DNA from: Thermotogae bacterium
Lineage (GTDB): Bacteria; Thermotogota; Thermotogae; Mesoaciditogales; Mesoaciditogaceae
Direction: 5' to 3'
NCBI GenBank assembly: GCA_026988035.1
Contig: JALSLY010000009.1
Span: 1-64,000, forward strand
Length of the DNA stretch: 64,000 nucleotides
This document shows positions 1 through 10,308 of the stretch, piece after piece; positions within the stretch are counted from its first letter, which is position 1; every line of letters starts with the position of its first letter. Under the pieces are notes generated by a model. The model was not told the DNA's origin and did no database searches. It saw only the letters and a list, made by a program, of their open reading frames with translations. A program made the position numbers and the translations under genes.

Positions 1-138
1 CAAAAAAACTGGGGTTCCATTTTAGCTCAATTAGCGATATACTTTAAAGAAAGGGTTGAATCTTATTTATGATTTTCATTATCTCAGGAAAAAATACAAA
101 TACACAAAAAATGAGACAGACCCAAAAGGGCTTTTTTT

Positions 139-1383
139 GTGCTTTCTCTATTGTCCGTTTTCGGTGTTTCGTTGGTTTTTGCTTTTACAACTGTGACTTT
201 CATGACAGATTGGACAGGTCCTGAGCTCCAGGTTATCACCTCGATAGCGAATCAGTTTAATTCCATACAAAACGAGTATAAAGTCAAGATCGTAAGTGTA
301 AGTAACATCGCAGAGAAGTTTCTTACGTCGCTTGCAGCTGGAAATCCACCAGATATACTTCACGCCAACCATCAATACATAGCACCGCTAGTTGCAATGG
401 GTGCTGTAGAGTCTATAGATGATATAACTAAGTACGGTTTAAATTTAAAAGAGTACCGCGAAGAAGTCTTGAAAAGCGCAGAATATCACGGTCATCTTTA
501 TGCTGTACCCATGAAATTGGACATATTTGGCCTGTTTTGGAATAAAAACTTGTTCAAAAAAGCAGGATTAAATCCCAACGATCCACCTTTAACGTTGAAA
601 GAACTAAAGGAATATGCGAAGAAGCTAACGGAGTATGATTCAAATGGAAATATAAAAGTTCTTGGCTTTGATCCTGGATACAACAGCAAGTGGACATGGT
701 CTCACGTATGGCCATATTATTTTGGTGGAACATTGATCAACGAAAAAACAGGAGCAATAACTGCTAATAGTTCTTTGTGCATAGAATCGTATGAATGGCT
801 CCGGGGATTGTCAAAAATGTATGGGTCTGAAAAACAACTTGAAAAGTTCGTAGGAGGTTATGGACCTTACTGGTCGAATAGTAATCCTTTTGTCTCGGGA
901 AAAGTTGCCATGACTTTTGGCGGAGATTGGATCGCAAAAATTATAGATATTTACAATCCCAAAATGGAGTGGGGGTTTGCACCTTTTCCAAGTGCAAAGG
1001 GGAAGTTAATGGCATATACGGAAATAGATATGGCTGTAATCCCAAAGGGCGCAAAACACATGAAAGGTGCTAAAGAATTCATGGCATTCGTCGCAAAACC
1101 CAAGAATCTTCTTAAATTTCTTACACCTGTTCCAGTACTAAAAAAAGAATATGTTGAAAAATACGAAAATGCTATAGTACCGTATCCACATAGAAACCTA
1201 TTCGTGAAAATTTTTCAAAAAGTCCATCTTTTCTTTGCTCCAACTACACCGGTATGGCAAAAATATGATGCTCTTTTAAAGGATGCGCTTTTGAACATAC
1301 TATTTCTTAGAACATCGCCTCAAGTGGCACTGAACAATGTTCAAATGAAAATGAAAAGAGCTTTAGAAATGATGGGAAGATAA
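139..1383 (+). CDS. ABC sugar-binding lipoprotein/solute-binding protein (family 1)
   Basis: This is an extracellular solute-binding protein of the UgpB/MalE class, which captures a sugar outside the membrane for the two permeases that follow. The 414 residues have a hydrophobic leader (about 1-16), then a typical family-1 fold with the GNPPDILHA and AYTEIDMAVIPKGA segments near the usual positions. The GTG start at 139 has only a weak AAAGGG site before it, and the leader lacks the usual positive charges. Another frame starting with ATG at 111 would give a better leader (MRQTQKGFF...) if the run of seven T at 132-138 had six. The ligand cannot be read from sequence. The function class is sure; the N-terminus is not. 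Confidence 0.85.
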   Translation: MLSLLSVFGVSLVFAFTTVTFMTDWTGPELQVITSIANQFNSIQNEYKVKIVSVSNIAEKFLTSLAAGNPPDILHANHQYIAPLVAMGAVESIDDITKYGLNLKEYREEVLKSAEYHGHLYAVPMKLDIFGLFWNKNLFKKAGLNPNDPPLTLKELKEYAKKLTEYDSNGNIKVLGFDPGYNSKWTWSHVWPYYFGGTLINEKTGAITANSSLCIESYEWLRGLSKMYGSEKQLEKFVGGYGPYWSNSNPFVSGKVAMTFGGDWIAKIIDIYNPKMEWGFAPFPSAKGKLMAYTEIDMAVIPKGAKHMKGAKEFMAFVAKPKNLLKFLTPVPVLKKEYVEKYENAIVPYPHRNLFVKIFQKVHLFFAPTTPVWQKYDALLKDALLNILFLRTSPQVALNNVQMKMKRALEMMGR

Positions 1384-1392
1384 CCATTTTTG

Positions 1393-1423
1393 AGAAGTGC
1401 CTTTTTAAAATCAAGGCACTTCT
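1393..1423 (+). promoter_or_regulatory. Hairpin between binding-protein and permease genes
   Basis: A perfect 11-bp inverted repeat (AGAAGTGCCTT / AAGGCACTTCT) with a 9-nt loop lies 10 bases after the binding-protein stop. No long T-run follows, so it is more likely an mRNA-stabilising or partial-attenuation hairpin than a full terminator. It would let the binding protein be made in excess over the permeases. Confidence 0.7.
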
Positions 1424-1465
1424 TAACTTTCCTATTGGAGGGAGCAAACAATAAGGAGTTTTGGC

Positions 1466-2356
1466 ATGACAAAAAGGGAGAAAAAGGAATTTATATGGGG
1501 AGTGGTTTTTGTTTTTCCATGGATGATTGGTCTTGCCTTGTTTTATTTTTACCCCATACTTACTTCTTTATATTACAGCTTTACAAGATACACGATTATC
1601 AGTGCTCCAAAATGGGTAGGACTGTTGAATTATAAATGGTTGTTGACAGATAACATTTTCTGGACGTCTGTTGAGAATACGCTTTATTTTATGGTAATAG
1701 GAGTTCCACTCACACAAATAACAGCTCTTGTCATAGCTTATATGTTTTACTATGTGAGAAAGAGCAAAACTTTGGGCTTTTTGAAAGTTTTTTATCTATT
1801 CCCAGTTTTGGTTCCTGGAGTTATTCTCGCTATTGTATGGAATCTAATGCTGAACAGTCAATACGGAGTGTTTAACTTTTTCCTCCACTTGTTAGGAATT
1901 AATGGCCCAAATTGGCTGGAAAGCACGTATTGGACAAAACCAGCCATAGTGTTAGTTGGCTTGTGGTACATAGGGATGAGCATGATAATCTACATAGCAG
2001 CTTTAAATGATGTTCCAAAAGAACTATATGAAGTTGCAGATTTGGACGGTGCTAAATGGTGGACAAAACTTTCCCAAATAACAATTCCTATGATCTCCCC
2101 TGCCGTATTATTCAACATAATAACCGGCATGATATCAATTATTCAACTTTTTGATCTCCCTTACATTTTAACGAGTGGGGGTCCGAATTATTCAAGTTAT
2201 ACATGGGCAATGCAAATATACGATAATGCATTCACATATATGAACATGGGATACGCATCTGCGTCTGCTTGGTTGTTATTTTTGATCACTTTTGCCCTTA
2301 CCGTTCTAATATTTATTCTCAGTAAAAATAAAATTTACTATGGAGGAGAGGAATGA
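1466..2356 (+). CDS. Sugar ABC transporter permease, MalF/UgpA type
   Basis: This is one of the two membrane subunits of a carbohydrate ABC importer in the inner membrane. The 296-residue protein begins with a short cytoplasmic segment, has about six hydrophobic helices, and carries the EAA-loop motif EVADLDGA followed by a QITIP turn where the ATPase docks. An AAGGAG site stands before the ATG. It overlaps the next permease by four bases (ATGA), which indicates translational coupling. No ATPase gene is present in this operon, so an ATPase encoded elsewhere must serve it; the one at 22520-23614 is a candidate. Confidence 0.92.
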   Translation: MTKREKKEFIWGVVFVFPWMIGLALFYFYPILTSLYYSFTRYTIISAPKWVGLLNYKWLLTDNIFWTSVENTLYFMVIGVPLTQITALVIAYMFYYVRKSKTLGFLKVFYLFPVLVPGVILAIVWNLMLNSQYGVFNFFLHLLGINGPNWLESTYWTKPAIVLVGLWYIGMSMIIYIAALNDVPKELYEVADLDGAKWWTKLSQITIPMISPAVLFNIITGMISIIQLFDLPYILTSGGPNYSSYTWAMQIYDNAFTYMNMGYASASAWLLFLITFALTVLIFILSKNKIYYGGEE

Positions 2357-3189
2357 AGATGAGACCACATATTCGAAAGCTCCTCGTGGTCCTTGTTTTG
2401 GTATTTTTTGCAGCCATCTTTGCCTTTCCTTTTTATTGGATGGTAATAACATCTTTTGAGCCTTTGAAAGATTTTATGAAACTTCCACTTGTGTTTTTTC
2501 CTCGACATTTTATTCCTGAAAATTACATAAGGGCTATTCATTATATGCCGTTCTTTAAGTATTTTTTGAATTCAAGCTGGATTGCGATCATGTCAACTAT
2601 TGGAACAACTTTAACCTCGTCATTTGTAGCCTATGGTTTTTCGAAAATAAAATGGCCAATGAGAGATTTAATATTTATGATCACGTTGGCTACTATGATG
2701 ATCCCTTTTGTTGTTCTTATGATACCTCTTTACATAGAATTCAAAAGCTTCGGATGGATCGGTAGTTTCAAGCCTTTATGGGTTCCTGCATGGTTTGGAA
2801 GTGCATGGAGTATTTTCTTTTTAAGGCAATTTTATATGACGATTCCTTCTGAACTAGTAGATGCTGCAAAAGTTGACGGAGCTTCTCACCTTCAGATATG
2901 GTTTAGAATAGCTTTACCATTGACGAAACCAGCTTTATCTGTGGTTGCTTTATTTAACTTCATTTGGTCATGGCAATCTTTTTTGCAACCTTTAGTCTTC
3001 CTTAACAATAAAGATATGTACACTTTAACTTTAGGATTAGCGTCATTTCAACAAAGGCATGGAGGAGTGGAATGGAATCTTTTGATGGCTGCTGCTACTT
3101 TAGCAACTATTCCCATCTTGATTATTTTTGTGTTCATGAACAAATATTTGATAGAGGGTATACACATAACTTCTGGCTTGAAGGGATGA
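2353..3189 (+). CDS. Sugar ABC transporter permease, MalG/UgpE type
   Basis: This is the second membrane subunit of the importer. The 278-residue protein has an N-terminal membrane helix, the DAAKVDGA EAA-loop motif with an IALP turn in its second half, and the short C-terminal IEGIHITSGLKG tail typical of MalG-like subunits. GGAGAGG precedes the ATG, and the start overlaps the stop of the first permease. Its stop overlaps the start of the following PHP gene, so all three are probably co-translated. The substrate is unknown. Confidence 0.92.
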   Translation: MKMRPHIRKLLVVLVLVFFAAIFAFPFYWMVITSFEPLKDFMKLPLVFFPRHFIPENYIRAIHYMPFFKYFLNSSWIAIMSTIGTTLTSSFVAYGFSKIKWPMRDLIFMITLATMMIPFVVLMIPLYIEFKSFGWIGSFKPLWVPAWFGSAWSIFFLRQFYMTIPSELVDAAKVDGASHLQIWFRIALPLTKPALSVVALFNFIWSWQSFLQPLVFLNNKDMYTLTLGLASFQQRHGGVEWNLLMAAATLATIPILIIFVFMNKYLIEGIHITSGLKG

Positions 3190-4484
3190 TAGTACAGATG
3201 CAAAGTGTGAATTTCGAATTTTCCGAGAATGAACAATTTTCTACTAAACTTTTTCGTTTCGATGTTAAGGAAGGAACAAATAAACTTTCTTTAAGGTTTG
3301 TTTATAAAAATGTTGGAATTGTCAAGAATGAGTTAAAAGTCTTGGTCTATGATTCCTGTGGAGAATTCAGAGGCTGGATGAGTCAAGAAAAGCGAGAACT
3401 TCTTATAGCGATTAAAGAGGCAAGCGTCAACGGCATAAAAGGATATATTCCCTCTGGTGAATGGATGATATTGATTGAATCAGGAACAATTTTGCATGCA
3501 TTAAGGTATACAGTTGAGATATCTCCTCAGGTCGGGGAAATACACAAAAATTGGTACACAGGAGAGTTGCATTCTCACACAACGAGAAGTGATGGAACCA
3601 TGTGTCTAAGTGAATTGATTAATGAAGCAAAAAAACACAAATTAGATTTCCTATTTGTTACCGATCATGATATGCCATTACGTAGAAATAATGAACTTGA
3701 CAGCGATCTAAAAGTGTTTCCTGGTGTTGAAATAACTTCCTACAAAGGACATGCGTTAGCACTTGGAATTGAGAGGCATATAAACCCCCAATTAATGGCT
3801 GAAAATCTTGAGCTTTCATCGAAGTTGGTAAGAAATGATGGAGGAGTTTTCGGAATAGCGCACCCCTTTTTCCCCCCAAGTCCCTATTGTAGTGGCTGTA
3901 AATGGAGTTACAAATTATCACCTGCAAGTATAGACTTTTTGGAATTGTGGAACAGTGGGGGAACGGCTTCTTTTTTTCCGGGTTTCAATTTAGCTACTTT
4001 GTCTTTATGGGTAGGGTTCTTAAATAAAGGCTTAAAAATATGTGCAACCTCGGGAGGGGATATTCATAATGATAAGGATTTTAACGATCTTTGGCTCCCA
4101 TATCATGTTCGAGCAACTGAGCTATCACTTAAATCGATTATTTGTTCTATAAAGACTGGAAAAGGGTATGCATCCAAGGAAAATTTTTATTTTGAGGTTC
4201 TCTATAAGGATAAAAAATATTATTGTGGAGATACCATCAATGTAGCTAAAGATGACTTTGTAGAAGTAATGGCAAGTTCCGAAGCGGCTGACAAAACTTT
4301 GTTGTTAACTTCTGCTGGAGTTATGAATTTTGATACTTCTTCTTTTAATAAAAAATTCCGGGCTCGAGATGTGAAATGGTTAAGTATCTTGTTTTTGCAT
4401 CGTGAAACGATTGTCGGTTTTTCAAATCCCGTTTTTCTACGTATCTTAGGAAATTCTAATGCTCAAGTGGAAGAACAAAAATGA
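3186..4484 (+). CDS. PHP-domain metallohydrolase (CehA/McbA-like)
   Basis: The middle of the protein is a PHP domain, a trinuclear-metal phosphoesterase fold. It has GELHSHTTRSDG, then FVTDHDMP, FPGVEITS, GIAHPFFPP and ATSGGDIHND, which supply the expected His/Asp metal ligands. The roughly 110 residues before it look like a beta-rich domain, as in CehA-type proteins. I chose the ATG at 3186 because it overlaps the permease stop; 3198 is also possible. The frame is open further upstream, but that part is a shadow of the permease gene. Position in a sugar importer operon suggests it removes a phosphate or ester from the imported compound. That role is inference; the fold is clear. Confidence 0.8.
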   Translation: MIVQMQSVNFEFSENEQFSTKLFRFDVKEGTNKLSLRFVYKNVGIVKNELKVLVYDSCGEFRGWMSQEKRELLIAIKEASVNGIKGYIPSGEWMILIESGTILHALRYTVEISPQVGEIHKNWYTGELHSHTTRSDGTMCLSELINEAKKHKLDFLFVTDHDMPLRRNNELDSDLKVFPGVEITSYKGHALALGIERHINPQLMAENLELSSKLVRNDGGVFGIAHPFFPPSPYCSGCKWSYKLSPASIDFLELWNSGGTASFFPGFNLATLSLWVGFLNKGLKICATSGGDIHNDKDFNDLWLPYHVRATELSLKSIICSIKTGKGYASKENFYFEVLYKDKKYYCGDTINVAKDDFVEVMASSEAADKTLLLTSAGVMNFDTSSFNKKFRARDVKWLSILFLHRETIVGFSNPVFLRILGNSNAQVEEQK

Positions 4485-4710
4485 TGAAATGGTACTTGCG
4501 GATGGCAAAAGCATGAAGGCCAAAAATCGATAAGGTAAAAAAATCGCTTTGCAAGTCTTTAAAGATGTTGGTGAGAAAAAAATTTAGTGTTGATCATGGC
4601 AGAAGAGTACAGAACAAAAATATTTGAGTAAGCTACGGGAATTAGTAAATGAATTGTTGTCACAAAAGTACGATTCTAAGATCAAAGGAAACTACAAATG
4701 AGGTAACAAC
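4485..4710 (+). other. Short intergenic stretch, possibly a gene remnant
   Basis: These 226 bases hold no intact gene. A frame open from 4594 to a TGA at 4699-4701 would encode 35 residues with a helical ending (YLSKLRELVNELLSQKYDSK), but it has no start codon or ribosome site. The other frame has a short ATG-started piece. This could be the tail of a decayed gene or chance. Confidence 0.25.
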
Positions 4711-5430
4711 ATGAGACCATATTTGCTGATGGACGCGGGTGGAACTTTAGTATTTCCAAATATTGAATGGATTTCAGATTTACTGAAAACGTATGGATAC
4801 AAAGTGAATCCTTATAAAGTGTTGAAAGGTTTCTTTGAAGTAAACCGAGAGGAAGATGAATCTCTGAAAATCGGAAAAGTTTTTGGTGAGCATCTTTGGT
4901 GGGAGAAATTGTTCTCTAAATTTGTAAGCTCGAAGTCAGAAGTAGTTGAACTTGAGAAAGAGTTTTTAAATAGAGCTAAATTCGAAGATCTTTTTGCTTA
5001 CACATTTGATTGGACAAAAGAAACTCTTAGAGCACTTAGAAATTCCGGATATTCGATCTCTGTTATTTCAAATTACAATGGGACCATGCCTATCTTGTTG
5101 AAAAAAGTGGGTGTGGATATCTACCTTGATAAGGTATACGATTCTGGACTTGTCGGTTTTGAAAAGCCTGATCCAAGAATCTTTGAAAGAGCTTTGAAAG
5201 AGCTTTCCATCGAGCCTCAAAATAGTATTTTTATAGGTGATATGTTCTATATAGATGTTTTAGGAGCTAACAGAGCAGGAATAGCAGCCATTCATCTTGA
5301 TCCATTTAATTTGTATGAGAATTGGCCAGGATTCAGGATTCGTAGTATAAAAACGTTGTTTAAGCTGCTTAGGAAGTTAGATTTAGGCTCTAAAAACTTG
5401 TTTCCATTTGGAGAAATTGCCATTGAATAA
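4711..5430 (+). CDS. HAD-superfamily hydrolase
   Basis: This is a haloacid-dehalogenase fold phosphatase of 239 residues. The nucleophile loop is MDAGGTLVF (residues about 7-15), motif II is ISNYNGT, motif III is the lysine in FEKPDPRIF, and motif IV is GDMFYIDVLGANRAG. The helical cap between motifs I and II fits the subfamily I class. The first aspartate of the usual DxD pair is present, but the second position is Gly, as in several HAD proteins annotated as REG-2-like. Its place between a PHP hydrolase and sugar isomerase/kinase genes suggests a sugar-phosphate phosphatase. The substrate is not identifiable. Confidence 0.82.
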   Translation: MRPYLLMDAGGTLVFPNIEWISDLLKTYGYKVNPYKVLKGFFEVNREEDESLKIGKVFGEHLWWEKLFSKFVSSKSEVVELEKEFLNRAKFEDLFAYTFDWTKETLRALRNSGYSISVISNYNGTMPILLKKVGVDIYLDKVYDSGLVGFEKPDPRIFERALKELSIEPQNSIFIGDMFYIDVLGANRAGIAAIHLDPFNLYENWPGFRIRSIKTLFKLLRKLDLGSKNLFPFGEIAIE

Positions 5431-5525
5431 GAGAGATTTATCAAACTTAGATTTATTCTATTTGATTGAGGATTTTATTAATGCAAATTATTCGGTGTTT
5501 TTAATAAATTGGAGGTGTGATCGCA

Positions 5526-6590
5526 ATGTCCACATTTGCTGAAGAAATCGAAGAACAACCTAAAGCTTTACAAAAACTGATAGACAATATTTCGTCGATA
5601 GAATATGGTGTTTCCAAAATCGCCTCTAAGGTGTCGAGAATTGCCTTTTTTGGTATGGGAAGCTCGCTGTATTCTGTATTTCCCGCTGTGTATCTCTTAC
5701 GTGCTTCAGGAATAAGTGCAGACTATTATGATGCTTCTGAAGCTTCTTGGTATTTACCCAAAGAATGGTTCAAAAAAGTGGATGTCTGTGTATTGGTTTC
5801 GCAATCTGGAGAAACCGTAGAGATCCGCAATCTCATTGATAAAATTAAAGATACGAATGTTGTTAAAATAGGAATAACAGCTAATATCAATAGCTATCTC
5901 TGGGCAAATTCAGACATCACGTTGGACATATTATCAGGCAAAGAACGATCTGTTGGTTCGACCAAGACGCATATGAACTCGGTAATTGCTAATATTTTGT
6001 TTTCAATGATCATCACAAGACAATTGGAAAGGGAAATAAGAAATGTTCAAAAATTACCTCACATGTTAGAAACTGTTATAGTCGAAGCTCATAAAGACGT
6101 AGATGTGCTTTTAAATTCCGGGATCGTAGATAAAATAGACGGTTCAATCATCACATCCAGAGGATTTGCTTTAGGTGAGGTATATCAATCTGCTTTAACT
6201 TTGAATGAAATAGCGCGAGTAAATGTGTTTCCTATATCGGCTGGAATGCTAAAACATGGCCCCATGGAACTTTTTGTGGACAAACGTGGAATGATCTGCT
6301 TTATTCCCGACTCACCAAACAGGCATTTATTGATCAAACTTTGTCGTGAAATTTCTAATAAATCCGGGTTTACTTGGATCATATCTAATAGTACTGTAGA
6401 AATGAATGATATGCTGTCTGTGTCTGATAGACTGATTTTTGCCAATTCGGTGAACGCTGATTTGCCGGAGTATCTCCAGAATTTGCTTTTCCTTCCGTAT
6501 GTACAAATTTTGTCTTATAGAATCAGAAAAGCAAAAAAAATAGCAGACGACGATTTTCACTTAATAAGTAAAGTGACAACGGAGGAATGA
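5526..6590 (+). CDS. SIS-domain sugar-phosphate isomerase/deaminase (GlmS-C/AgaS-like)
   Basis: The protein has two SIS domains like the isomerase half of GlmS. Visible elements are FFGMGSSLYSVF, the phosphate loop VSQSGETVE and GSTKTHMNS in the first domain, and SAGMLKHGPMEL in the second. Length (354 residues) fits stand-alone aldose/ketose isomerases or hexosamine-phosphate deaminases. The ATG at 5526 is preferred because GGAGGT lies nine bases upstream; a GTG at 5517 abuts that site. It is followed after four bases by a PfkB kinase, so it probably forms a ketose phosphate that the kinase phosphorylates again. The exact sugar is inference. Confidence 0.8.
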   Translation: MSTFAEEIEEQPKALQKLIDNISSIEYGVSKIASKVSRIAFFGMGSSLYSVFPAVYLLRASGISADYYDASEASWYLPKEWFKKVDVCVLVSQSGETVEIRNLIDKIKDTNVVKIGITANINSYLWANSDITLDILSGKERSVGSTKTHMNSVIANILFSMIITRQLEREIRNVQKLPHMLETVIVEAHKDVDVLLNSGIVDKIDGSIITSRGFALGEVYQSALTLNEIARVNVFPISAGMLKHGPMELFVDKRGMICFIPDSPNRHLLIKLCREISNKSGFTWIISNSTVEMNDMLSVSDRLIFANSVNADLPEYLQNLLFLPYVQILSYRIRKAKKIADDDFHLISKVTTEE

Positions 6591-6594
6591 TCAC

Positions 6595-7557
6595 ATGACA
6601 GAACAAGCTTATGTTGTAGGAAACCTGAATATAGACGTGATTATAGGAAATTTTAATGACTGGCCTGAAATGGGTTCAGAGGTTACCGGTGATTTTTTCG
6701 ATTTTAGATATGCAGGAGCAGCTGGCAACAGCGCCATAGCACTTAATAAACTGGGCTTTGACACCCATGTAATATCTGCTATTGGTAGTGACGAAATGGG
6801 AGAAAATTTTGTTCGAACTTTAGAAAAAACAGGAATAGATCTTTCAAAGTGCAAAGTGGGACCTGGGAAAACTGGGATATCAATAGGGATAACCACCAAA
6901 AAGGATGAGAGAACTTTTTTTACTTTTCTTGGAAACTTGAGTAATCTAAATAACGATTTCTTTTTTGAAAAGATTAAAAATATTCACCGTTCCTGGATTA
7001 TAATATGTGGGTTTAATCTTATTTCGGCTTTTCAAGAGGAACGTTTTGTTGACATTGTAGAGTTGATGAAATCTAATGAAAATAGAATTTTGTTTGATCC
7101 AGGTTGGCCACCCGATGGTTGGACCGAGAGAGAAACAAAACAGGTATTGCAAATAGCTAAACTAAGTGATTGGTTCGTTCCAAATCTGAAAGAAGCCTTG
7201 GCAATATCGCAAAAAACCTCTTTGGACGATTCCTTAAATTTTTTCAAGAAGCGAGGAGTTCATAGTTGTATTGTCAAACTTGGAAAGGGAGGAGCTCAAG
7301 GTTTTGTAGATACTGATAATGTTTCAACTCATGCTTTTTATTTTGGAGACATAAAAGACACGGTAGGAGCTGGTGATATGTTCAATGCTGCTTTATTGAA
7401 AGGTATATCTTTAGGTTGGAAGAATGTTGAGGCAGTGAAATTTGCCACTTTTTATGCTTCTCTTGGAATAACTAAGATTGGCGAACACAGATATTCAACT
7501 TTTGGTGAAGCGTATCGTAAGTTTCAAGAAAAGACCCAAAATGCAAATAAGGATTAA
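6595..7557 (+). CDS. PfkB-family sugar (phosphate) kinase
   Basis: This is an ATP-dependent ribokinase-family kinase of 320 residues. It begins VVGNLNIDVI, has the GAAGNSAIALNKLG substrate-binding stretch, and ends with the catalytic anion-hole motif DTVGAGDMFNAALLKG, where the aspartate is the base. The ATG follows GGAGGAATGATCAC. Directly downstream of a SIS isomerase and upstream of GH4, it may phosphorylate a ketose 6-phosphate (for example tagatose-6-P or fructose-6-P) to the bisphosphate. It could equally act on a free sugar. Class assignment is firm; substrate is open. Confidence 0.87.
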   Translation: MTEQAYVVGNLNIDVIIGNFNDWPEMGSEVTGDFFDFRYAGAAGNSAIALNKLGFDTHVISAIGSDEMGENFVRTLEKTGIDLSKCKVGPGKTGISIGITTKKDERTFFTFLGNLSNLNNDFFFEKIKNIHRSWIIICGFNLISAFQEERFVDIVELMKSNENRILFDPGWPPDGWTERETKQVLQIAKLSDWFVPNLKEALAISQKTSLDDSLNFFKKRGVHSCIVKLGKGGAQGFVDTDNVSTHAFYFGDIKDTVGAGDMFNAALLKGISLGWKNVEAVKFATFYASLGITKIGEHRYSTFGEAYRKFQEKTQNANKD

Positions 7558-7577
7558 GCAAGGAATAAAATACCTAA

Positions 7578-9026
<1,449 letters not shown>

Positions 9027-9083
9027 CAATCGTGTTACGTCGATGAGTTTTTAGCATGCATCAAAGTAGAGGCGAAAGAGAGA

Positions 9084-10298
9084 ATGCTTGAAAGCGGAAG
9101 TTATTATCGCTGGGTAATGGCTGCTGTTACAGGCACACTTGTAACGACAAGCTTCATCTCTCTCACATCTTTTGGAATTGCAACGCCTTTCATTGCAAAG
9201 TCTATGAGCATAGGTGTAAGTGCTGTTGACAATTTTGGAGTGGATAGCTTTTCAATAGCTTTGTTTGCGGCTTTTTTCCTTGGAAGCAGTGGTTTTTTTG
9301 ATACCAGAATAAAATTGGGTGTTTTTATAGCCCAAGTGTTTTTGATCGTACCACAGTTTTTGATTCCTAATGTGCATTCACTTTGGCTCCTAACAATTCT
9401 ACGATTCTGCCAAGGTCTTGTTATCATGATGTTAGCGCTGTTTTCGTTGCAGCTCTCCGGATGGTTTAAACCATCCGAGAGAGCTATATCTCTTTCTTTC
9501 ACGATGGGTGCTGTGCCTTTAGGTGGAGCTATAGGAGGAATATTGTCAGGTCGTTTGCTGATCTTTGGATGGCGGTGGATGTATTATATAAGTGCGTTGT
9601 TCATGATAGCAGGTGCTATTACGTATTTCGTTTTTGCTCGAAATGCCAAACAATTCGAAGAAGAGGTATTGGCATCTAAACAGATATCACATGGTAGTGT
9701 GTGGAATCGGGAGCTAACATGGATAATGGGATTTCTTCCCGCACCTGTTGCATGGTCTCTATTCAGCATGGGCGGATTTCTTCCAAGCTTTGGTTATCAC
9801 CTTGGCTACAAAGCCTTTCAGATTGGAAATCTCATGCTTGTTTGGGGCATCGCAGGAGCTATCTCATGTTTCATTGGAGCTTTGATGGGAGATAAAATGG
9901 TTAAAGGGAAATATAAAAACGATGACATATTTCATGCTCGTCTTAACGTTATGATGGTGGCAAATGTTCTTGTCGGAGTTGGTGCTTTAACAATAATGCT
10001 TCTGGGTCCTCACTCTTTTGCCTGGCTTATAGTAGGTGCTATTATTAACGCGTTTTCACAAATTCTGGTTCCAAATTACTGGGCCTCCTTATCGAATATT
10101 TTTCCGATTGCCTTGATGGGAAAGGGCGCATTCGCTATGGGCCTTTTATCTAACATCCCAAGCGCGGTTGGACCTTTAGTTTCATCTTTTATGATAAATG
10201 GAATTGGCTGGTTAGGTTTTTTTCTGATCATGGTGATTCTTTCAATAGTTGGGGTGTTTCTTAACATGTTAGCTGCGCATTCCGAGCCACTTACATAG
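9084..10298 (+). CDS. MFS transporter
   Basis: This is a major facilitator superfamily membrane protein of 404 residues with about twelve hydrophobic helices. The first half contains the FxxGxxxxxxxR-like stretch around SGRLLIFGWRWMYY and the GGAIGGILSGRL motif typical of sugar/anion:proton symporters. It sits between a GH4 glycosidase and a second MFS gene, so uptake of the GH4 substrate or export of a product is plausible. Direction and ligand cannot be read. Confidence 0.82.
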   Translation: MLESGSYYRWVMAAVTGTLVTTSFISLTSFGIATPFIAKSMSIGVSAVDNFGVDSFSIALFAAFFLGSSGFFDTRIKLGVFIAQVFLIVPQFLIPNVHSLWLLTILRFCQGLVIMMLALFSLQLSGWFKPSERAISLSFTMGAVPLGGAIGGILSGRLLIFGWRWMYYISALFMIAGAITYFVFARNAKQFEEEVLASKQISHGSVWNRELTWIMGFLPAPVAWSLFSMGGFLPSFGYHLGYKAFQIGNLMLVWGIAGAISCFIGALMGDKMVKGKYKNDDIFHARLNVMMVANVLVGVGALTIMLLGPHSFAWLIVGAIINAFSQILVPNYWASLSNIFPIALMGKGAFAMGLLSNIPSAVGPLVSSFMINGIGWLGFFLIMVILSIVGVFLNMLAAHSEPLT

Positions 10299-10308
10299 GA
10301 AAACGATT

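Noticed and set aside
56-84. Possible promoter (TTGAAT ... TTATCT) before the first gene
   Set aside because: The -10 match is poor and the window edge cuts the context.
3072-3185. In-frame extension of the PHP protein into the permease gene
   Set aside because: The extra 38 residues are a shadow of the permease frame; the ATG at 3186 overlaps the permease stop and fits operon style.
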